Assembly (NCBI GenBank): GCA_004154925.1
Contig: QJNS01000308.1
Location: 18,606 to 82,605 of the forward strand
Direction: 5' to 3'
Origin: Monosporascus cannonballus
Taxonomy: Eukaryota; Ascomycota; Sordariomycetes; Xylariales
DNA: 64,000 bases
Within the stretch, counting starts at the first letter, position 1. Each line of letters begins with the position of its first letter. Shown piece by piece: positions 58,457-64,000 of this stretch. Below the pieces are notes generated by a model that was not told the origin of the DNA, did not search any database, and saw nothing but the letters and a program-made list of their open reading frames with translations. The translations under genes and the position numbers were made by a program.

Positions 58457-60250
58457 CTATCTTCCCATCATATAGGGAGGCGGATAAGCCGACGCAGGGC
58501 CGTTCATGGCTGCGGACGAGCCGCCACTCGACACGGGTCCATTATACGCTGGACTGCTCCACACATTGCTCGCGTTACCCGGGTAGTTTGTTAAGGAATA
58601 GGAAGAGGTGCCGGCCGCAGGGGGCATTGGCGAGCCTGCGTTGTATGGTGGTCGGTTCAGACCCGGAGGAGCCGTTAGACCGGGAGGAGGGCCGTTGGCT
58701 GTCGTGAAGCTGTGTCCCGATGCCGACATGATGCCATTCAAATTCCCGATAGAGCCGGCGGCAGCTTGGTTCGGGGATTGACCTGACCGAACCCCAAGGG
58801 GGTTCTTGGAAAAGCTGAGACGAATGCCTCCTTTGACGCTGTTACTGAGAGGCGTGCCATATAGATCGCGCAGGGCCTTTGTCGCAAAGGAAATGTCCTC
58901 GAATTCCACAAAGCACATTGGGCCATTCTGCTTAGTGCGGAAGCAAAGCCGCTTGTAACCCCGCTGAGTTGAGAACAATTGTTTGAGTTCGTCTTCGGAT
59001 GTGTCGATGGGCAGATTACCGACGTAAAGTGTATTGCAAGGCGGGTTTTGGTCAGCGGGATTCGCCGCAGGAAAAGTGTGGCGCTGTGGGTAGTGTTGAT
59101 TGCACATCCGGTAGTCCATCGGGTGACTTGCGCCGTTCATCATTGTCGGCGACATAGTGTTCCCGTGAGCTGATAGAGGAGTCGGAAGTGGGTGACCATA
59201 AGAGGGGAGGGAGGTCGAACCATTGGTCGTAGTATTGAGGGACAAGCCCGCCATTCGCGTAATGGGTATCTGAGGAGCGGTGGCCCTTCGCTGTTGGGTG
59301 GCTCCGTTCTCAGCGTAGGCAACGGGGTCTTTCAATAGTTCACCGGTTTCGTCGTCCTCGACGGCATCGTGACTGATTAACGTCTTCCCGGAAATACGCG
59401 GTCTCTCTGTGAGGTGGTTGGGAATGGGCGATTGCGGCGAGAAAAGATTTTGATAATGAGCACTGGACTCAGGGTCGGGCAGCTCATTGCTCGCATACAC
59501 GCTGCTCATCGGGGGGGAGATCGAGATCCTCTCGAGCGACTGAAAACCCCCATTGAATCGCGACGGTTGACGGGATGTCGGTCCAGATGAAACAGGAGTC
59601 GACCCGCTAGAGACGGCCGGGGTGATACCTTCCGTAGGATACCTTCGAGGTGCGGTAGGACTGTTGGAATGGATCTCTACGATCATCTCGACATCGTTCG
59701 ACAACGATTTGCCATGTAGCATTTCCTTAGCCTGCAGCGCTCCGGCCTGGCTTTTGAACTTGACAATCGCAGAGCGGAAGCCCTTGTCCTCGGACTGTTC
59801 CGGCGGGAGTATTTCGACATCGACAGTTTCCTGAGAGAACAAAAGCATCAACCGCAACTTTTCTTCAGTAGTATCAACCGGTAGTCGTCGGATTAAGACG
59901 GGCACTGGGGAGCCCGGCGTAGAGGTTGTCGCAAAGGGAGTTCCGACGGGTCTGGAGGCGGCGTCGACGTCGAAGTGACCTCTGGCGCTCATCGCCAATG
60001 TATACGGTGGCTGGAATGATGATGCGACTGACGATCTAAAGTGTTGTTGCGGCTGCTGTACAAAGGCCGAGGCGGCGGCCATTGTGGACTTGGTATTGGT
60101 AGATGAAGGAGATGCGGCGGCGGCGGGAGGCTGGAATGAATTTGGGCGATCCGATAATGACGGAGCTAATAAGGAACTGGATGACGGGAGAGCAGATGTG
60201 CTAACAGATGGGTTCGGGACACGGCTCGAGTTAATTCGATCCTCGTTCAT
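58457..60250 (-). CDS. Whi3-like RNA-recognition-motif protein
   Basis: Single open frame of 597 codons. Two RRM-like domains are visible. The first is weaker, at about 115-195 ([31 protein letters not shown]). The second is strong, at 406-483, with RNP2 LYVGNL (408-413) and RNP1-like MCFVEFED (445-452). The second RRM and its tail NPLGVRSG are typical of the Whi3 family. In yeast, Whi3 binds G1-cyclin mRNAs and forms assemblies; in filamentous fungi relatives affect growth and asynchronous nuclear division. The linkers are Ser/Pro/Gln/Asn-rich and the C-terminus is Gly/Pro/Asn-rich with [15 protein letters not shown], suited to condensate formation. The exact orthologue name is not certain. 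No introns in the coding region. Confidence 0.88.
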   Translation of the reverse strand: MNEDRINSSRVPNPSVSTSALPSSSSLLAPSLSDRPNSFQPPAAAASPSSTNTKSTMAAASAFVQQPQQHFRSSVASSFQPPYTLAMSARGHFDVDAASRPVGTPFATTSTPGSPVPVLIRRLPVDTTEEKLRLMLLFSQETVDVEILPPEQSEDKGFRSAIVKFKSQAGALQAKEMLHGKSLSNDVEMIVEIHSNSPTAPRRYPTEGITPAVSSGSTPVSSGPTSRQPSRFNGGFQSLERISISPPMSSVYASNELPDPESSAHYQNLFSPQSPIPNHLTERPRISGKTLISHDAVEDDETGELLKDPVAYAENGATQQRRATAPQIPITRMAGLSLNTTTNGSTSLPSYGHPLPTPLSAHGNTMSPTMMNGASHPMDYRMCNQHYPQRHTFPAANPADQNPPCNTLYVGNLPIDTSEDELKQLFSTQRGYKRLCFRTKQNGPMCFVEFEDISFATKALRDLYGTPLSNSVKGGIRLSFSKNPLGVRSGQSPNQAAAGSIGNLNGIMSASGHSFTTANGPPPGLTAPPGLNRPPYNAGSPMPPAAGTSSYSLTNYPGNASNVWSSPAYNGPVSSGGSSAAMNGPASAYPPPYMMGR

Positions 60251-63200
60251 GCTTTGGAGCGCATGCGATTAGGCAGCCCTACAAGGCACCTTAATGTGAG
60301 AAGCTGCAGTCTAATGGTTCTGGGGACGCGAGAGCTAGATTATTTAACGGCGATCGCGCTGATCGCAAGACTGGATCGAGTTTGGTAGTGGGCGAGTGAG
60401 TGGGTGTCTGGCGAAACGTTCAACTAGTGCGTCTCCGTACAGAGGCGCGGTACGTTGCGCTGGCCTAGGGTGGGTGCGTACGTGCGTGCGTGGGTGCGTG
60501 GGTGCGTGGGTGCGTGGGTGCGTGTGCGCGCGGTGAGGTACTTATATGCAAAGCGCGACACTGATGATGCAGCGTGGTAACCTTGATTTAATGAATAGAG
60601 TTCTGAATGCGAGATAGTAGTTGACCCGCTCTTCAGCTGAGCTGTAATGCGCCGGTCGCGCGACAAACTTTGGGCGGATGCGAGAGTTAGAAAGGGTCGA
60701 GATCGACTTCCCAATGCCTACCTAGTCGCTGGCGCAGAAGAGATTGAGGGAGGGACTGGCTGGGCGGTGCGAGGGGGGGAAGGACGACGCGACCGGGGAA
60801 AATATGGAGAAAATATCCGTAAAAGACGTGGCCGGTTACTTATTCCTCTCCCGGTCGGTGGAGGAACGCAGCAGTCCAGTTCAGTCCAAGTATTTAAGGG
60901 GAACAAGGGAAAAGAGGACACAAATTAACTGGTATGGGTAGAGGTGAGGAAGTAAGTAGTAGGCGATCTTGGTCTGACTCGGGAACGCCGGCGGAAGGTT
61001 GGAGGAGAAAGGATTTAATCGGCGTCGAATTGGGGGCTTAGTGAAATTCCTGAGATATATATGTACCTAGTAGGTAGTATTCTAAATACAATACAACCTT
61101 GAAGACTTAGACCATATCGACGCAGTCTTTGTGTGCTTGCGTGAAGAGAGAGAGACTGGAGCGTGTTTGAGCGTAAGAAGAGAATAGGAGGTAGCTTGGT
61201 GATAGGTATGTAGGTTGTATGTAGGTACCGTAGGCGTATTACTTTCAGTGGTATGAGAGAGGGAGGAATATAGTCCCCAGGAAAAGAGAGGGGATTGATC
61301 GATGTCTCTCTCTATCTGCGCAACGCAAGGACGCGCGGAAGGGGAAGCTTGGAGAGACGCACGTGTATGTAACGGGTTAAGTTAGATTGTAATGGGCTAA
61401 GATTTGTAGGGTATTAGGTTAGGTTCATCTTATCAGTATTGTCGGCAGGTAGTCCCTAGAGGCAGCCGTATTCACCACTCCCCAGTCCAGAATGAGCGGA
61501 AGCACAAGAGGCAACTCCACACCCGCCCAGGTGTGGCCATGATTAGGTACCAGCAAAGACGACGGTTCCTGTCAGGCCAATTCTGGCCCAGTGAATTAGG
61601 ATAGTGGATGGTGGATGGATAGGTGCATGGTAAGTATTCTGAGTGGTCAATCGGGGGGATTCAAGATTGGCAGCCGCAGGTTGATGGCTTGACTAAGTTC
61701 CCCTAGCTGCAGTAGCCAAGCTCGGCTTGGATAGTGGTCCAGCAGGTAAAGTCAAGCTTAGCAACGTTTATATGTACTCTGTACGAAGACGCAGTACTCG
61801 TCGTTTAGCCGTGCTTGAGTTCCCGCTGAAGAAACCAAACGAGCGTAGCCCGTGTATGATCCAGGGTGAAGTGATCATGGCATTGGGACATGACGCTCGA
61901 TCGATGTACAAGGCAGGAGATACACACATCTGTGTGTATCGCACGGAGAACACTGTCTTATGTAGGTGTATATAAATACCAGTGATACCTTGTCCAAGAC
62001 CTTCCACAGCCCGCTCTCGAGTGGGAGCAATCGCACCGCACCCCTTATATGCCTATAAGTATTGACCAAGGTTGTTGTTGTTCAGCGGACAGTCAAGTAA
62101 TTAAGTTTACTTGAAAAACCTGAGTTGTGACAAAAATGCACATCTACAGTATCTGCGGGTTTAGGGCGTGCCCGTAGAGGAGCAGAAGAAAAAGAAAGGG
62201 AGAGAGCAGGGGAGACTCTTCAGTCGACGAACAGATTGGAATAAACCTACAAACGGGATGTGGTATGTACATGACGGTAAAGTGGGGGGTGGTGGTATGC
62301 GTGATACATTATCCCCTAGGGAGTTTGGGAGTGGGGCCCCGGGAAGAAGGTGCAAGGCCTTACATGGCTGAACGGATGGATGCTTCGGCTGGACTTGGCT
62401 GGACGGTAGCAGGGACGTACTCTGACCTCGTCCTATTCGCCTGGTTCACAGAGGTTTATTAACTTTCTTAGCGCCAAATGCATGCGAGGGAAGGGGGGCA
62501 GTCCAGGCAGGTGGGGTGGGGAGGTAGGTGTGGTAGTGCATGAAAGGAAACAAGGGGAGACTGGGGGAAGCGCAAGATTTGTAAGAGGCGACTGCCCGCA
62601 GATATACCTACCTGCACGATACTCCATACTCACCGAACAAATCCACAAATAATTGAGCCACATCGAGAATACTGATCGTTTGACGGGAAAGGGGCGTACG
62701 CGGAATGGGGTTGAGAAGCTGTAGATGAGCAGTAATGATTGCTCCAAGTCTATATATATTTGACATCGGCAAAACTACTGTTCTGTCCCCTATATCATGT
62801 CAAGCCCGCCAATCGAATTTGCAATTTTGATGACGGTAAACCGCAATATCATCGGCGATATCAAGGGTTTTATAGTTCTTGACCTGGAACGTAAACCCTA
62901 CTCAATAAGTATGCTACGTCTTTTATTTCATCGTAAATAATGGTATTCGGCGGGGATGCGGGCATAGGCTCTGTGTACATGTCACAACGTAGTAGAATAC
63001 ACAATTATGGAGCGAATAGTCTTCGGAGCTGCTTCGTGCAGGGCATGATAAAATGCACTACCTGACACACTACTCGAATGTCCGCCCGCCTACTTGCTAC
63101 CTATCCAGCAGGGGTGTAGCTTCGAGGGTGCATACATGTATGTGTGCTGCATATCGAGCTCGCTGATATGGGGAGAACCATGCAGTTCTGCGTACCAAAA

Positions 63201-63980
63201 AGAGTTGCAATGCTCGAAAGCAAAGAAAGGTACAGAATTATAGGCTACCCACAATGCCATACCCCTACGGTTAGAGCGGACCCGAAAGTGTACGTCCATC
63301 ACCTGTATACGTGAAAGCGTCTTCCCCCTTGTAGACGAGGGGATGGGATAACCTTACAGCGCCGTGTGTTTGCAACCAGCAGCCAAGAGTCCCAGCTTTA
63401 AAATATCATCCGAATGGAAAGGAGAGAGTACCGCATCATGAGGCCCAAAATAAACTTGAGTATTGTTGCCAGTAGGTAACTGCAACGCATCGGCGGGTCC
63501 TTTTTGTCATTCGAAAGGCTGTGGACCTTGCGATACTCCCCGCGCCACGATACGTATGTAGAGAGAATTTCTGCCTGGCAACACTGGAATCCCGGGTTGG
63601 AACTGATTCGGTGATCCTCTCGACAGCGAGTCGATCCCCCCTTTGAACTCCTTCCCAGGCATTTATTTACCTACAGCGGGCATTATCGTACCAATCGCAC
63701 GGAACCGACCCGAAGTGACGGTGTGGTGGGTTGGCCGTGTATGGCCGTTTCTATTGACAATCCGCTTATCATAGGTACCTTGTTGGTAGTTTAGATTTCT
63801 TCGCTGTTTTCCGGACCTTGTGGTTCACAGCATGTATCTCAAAACGAACAGTACTTGGATGGAGGGATTGCACCACCCGGTAAGTATCCGACTAGGACCA
63901 ATGGAATCCCTATGTGTTAGCAAGCTCAATACTCTTGACAGAATAGACGACCGACATACCACTACGCAGACTGGGCTCTT
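60251..63980. other. Upstream region of the Whi3-like gene and terminal intergenic DNA
   Basis: About 3.7 kb with no supported coding sequence. The first kilobase or more, with purine- and pyrimidine-rich tracts and a GTGGGTGC array, is a plausible long 5' leader and promoter for the Whi3-like gene. AGAGAGAG runs lie near 61148-61155. From 62,000 on there are only short overlapping frames. Confidence 0.45.
60481..60532 (+). repeat. (GTGGGTGC)n-type minisatellite upstream of the Whi3-like gene
   Basis: Four or more near-exact 8-bp units of the form GTGGGTGC, flanked by CGTGCGTGCG and GTGTGCGCGCG. Located about 230 bp upstream of the Whi3-like start codon, probably within its leader or core promoter. 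Confidence 0.85.
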
Positions 63981-64000
63981 GGGGGGGGGGGGGGGGGGGG
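63981..64000 (+). repeat. Poly(G) run at the end of the window
   Basis: Twenty consecutive G residues to the last base of the window. Could be a genuine homopolymer or a sequencing/assembly artefact. Confidence 0.9.

Overview
The window is nuclear DNA of a filamentous ascomycete (Pezizomycotina, most likely Sordariomycetes). The genes have short introns with CTAAC/CTGAC branch sites. Several encode fungal families (Atg29, Ipi3, a Krev-1/Rsr1 GTPase, a Whi3-type RRM protein, an Arb2-domain protein). The transposable elements carry the C-to-T/G-to-A signature of repeat-induced point mutation (RIP). Species cannot be fixed from the sequence alone.

Layout. Positions 1-14,650 are a very AT-rich, RIP-mutated block with no intact gene. 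It holds the 3' part of one Ty3/Gypsy element with its 3' LTR (1-3068) and a short, unmutated solo LTR with a 5-bp target duplication (5208-5384). It also holds a structurally complete but dead chromodomain Ty3/Gypsy element (7378-14114: two 391-bp LTRs, AAATA target duplication, and gag, protease, RT, RNase H, integrase and chromodomain still readable in order). At the boundary to normal DNA lies a cluster of nested palindromes built on GGGTACCC, ACCCGCGGGT and ACCCATGGGT (14613-14800). A second RIP-mutated island at 20466-21869 is a 1.4-kb Tc1/mariner-like element with 69-bp terminal inverted repeats still intact.

Twelve protein genes are supported; exons were worked out by hand. They are: a 4-coumarate-CoA-ligase-like enzyme (+, 17948-20338); a small hydrophilic protein (-, 22012-22535, 5' exon unresolved); mitochondrial ribosomal protein uS14m (+, 23120-23625); an Arb2-domain protein (+, 24418-26339); a mitochondrial inner-membrane Mgr3-like protein (-, 26713-28503); Atg29 (-, 29132-30643, with a 10-nt microexon); a fungal multi-pass membrane protein (+, 31636-33133); a 696-residue protein of unknown function (-, 38328-40418); Ipi3 (+, 42566-43965, with a GC-AG intron); Rsr1/Krev-1 (-, 48098-49288, eight exons, predicted GC-AG first intron); a second multi-pass membrane protein (-, 53335-54949, seven exons); and a Whi3-like RNA-binding protein (-, 58457-60250).

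The genes do not form an operon or an obvious biosynthetic cluster. Most are conserved housekeeping genes separated by long intergenic stretches, several of 3-5 kb. The CoA-ligase gene is the only one wedged between two RIP-mutated islands. I saw no CRISPR array, rRNA or convincing tRNA. No undescribed multi-gene system is evident. The most unusual items are the nested palindromes at the AT/GC boundary, the un-RIPed solo LTR, the element with conserved TIRs around a destroyed interior, the atg29 microexon and the two GC-AG introns.
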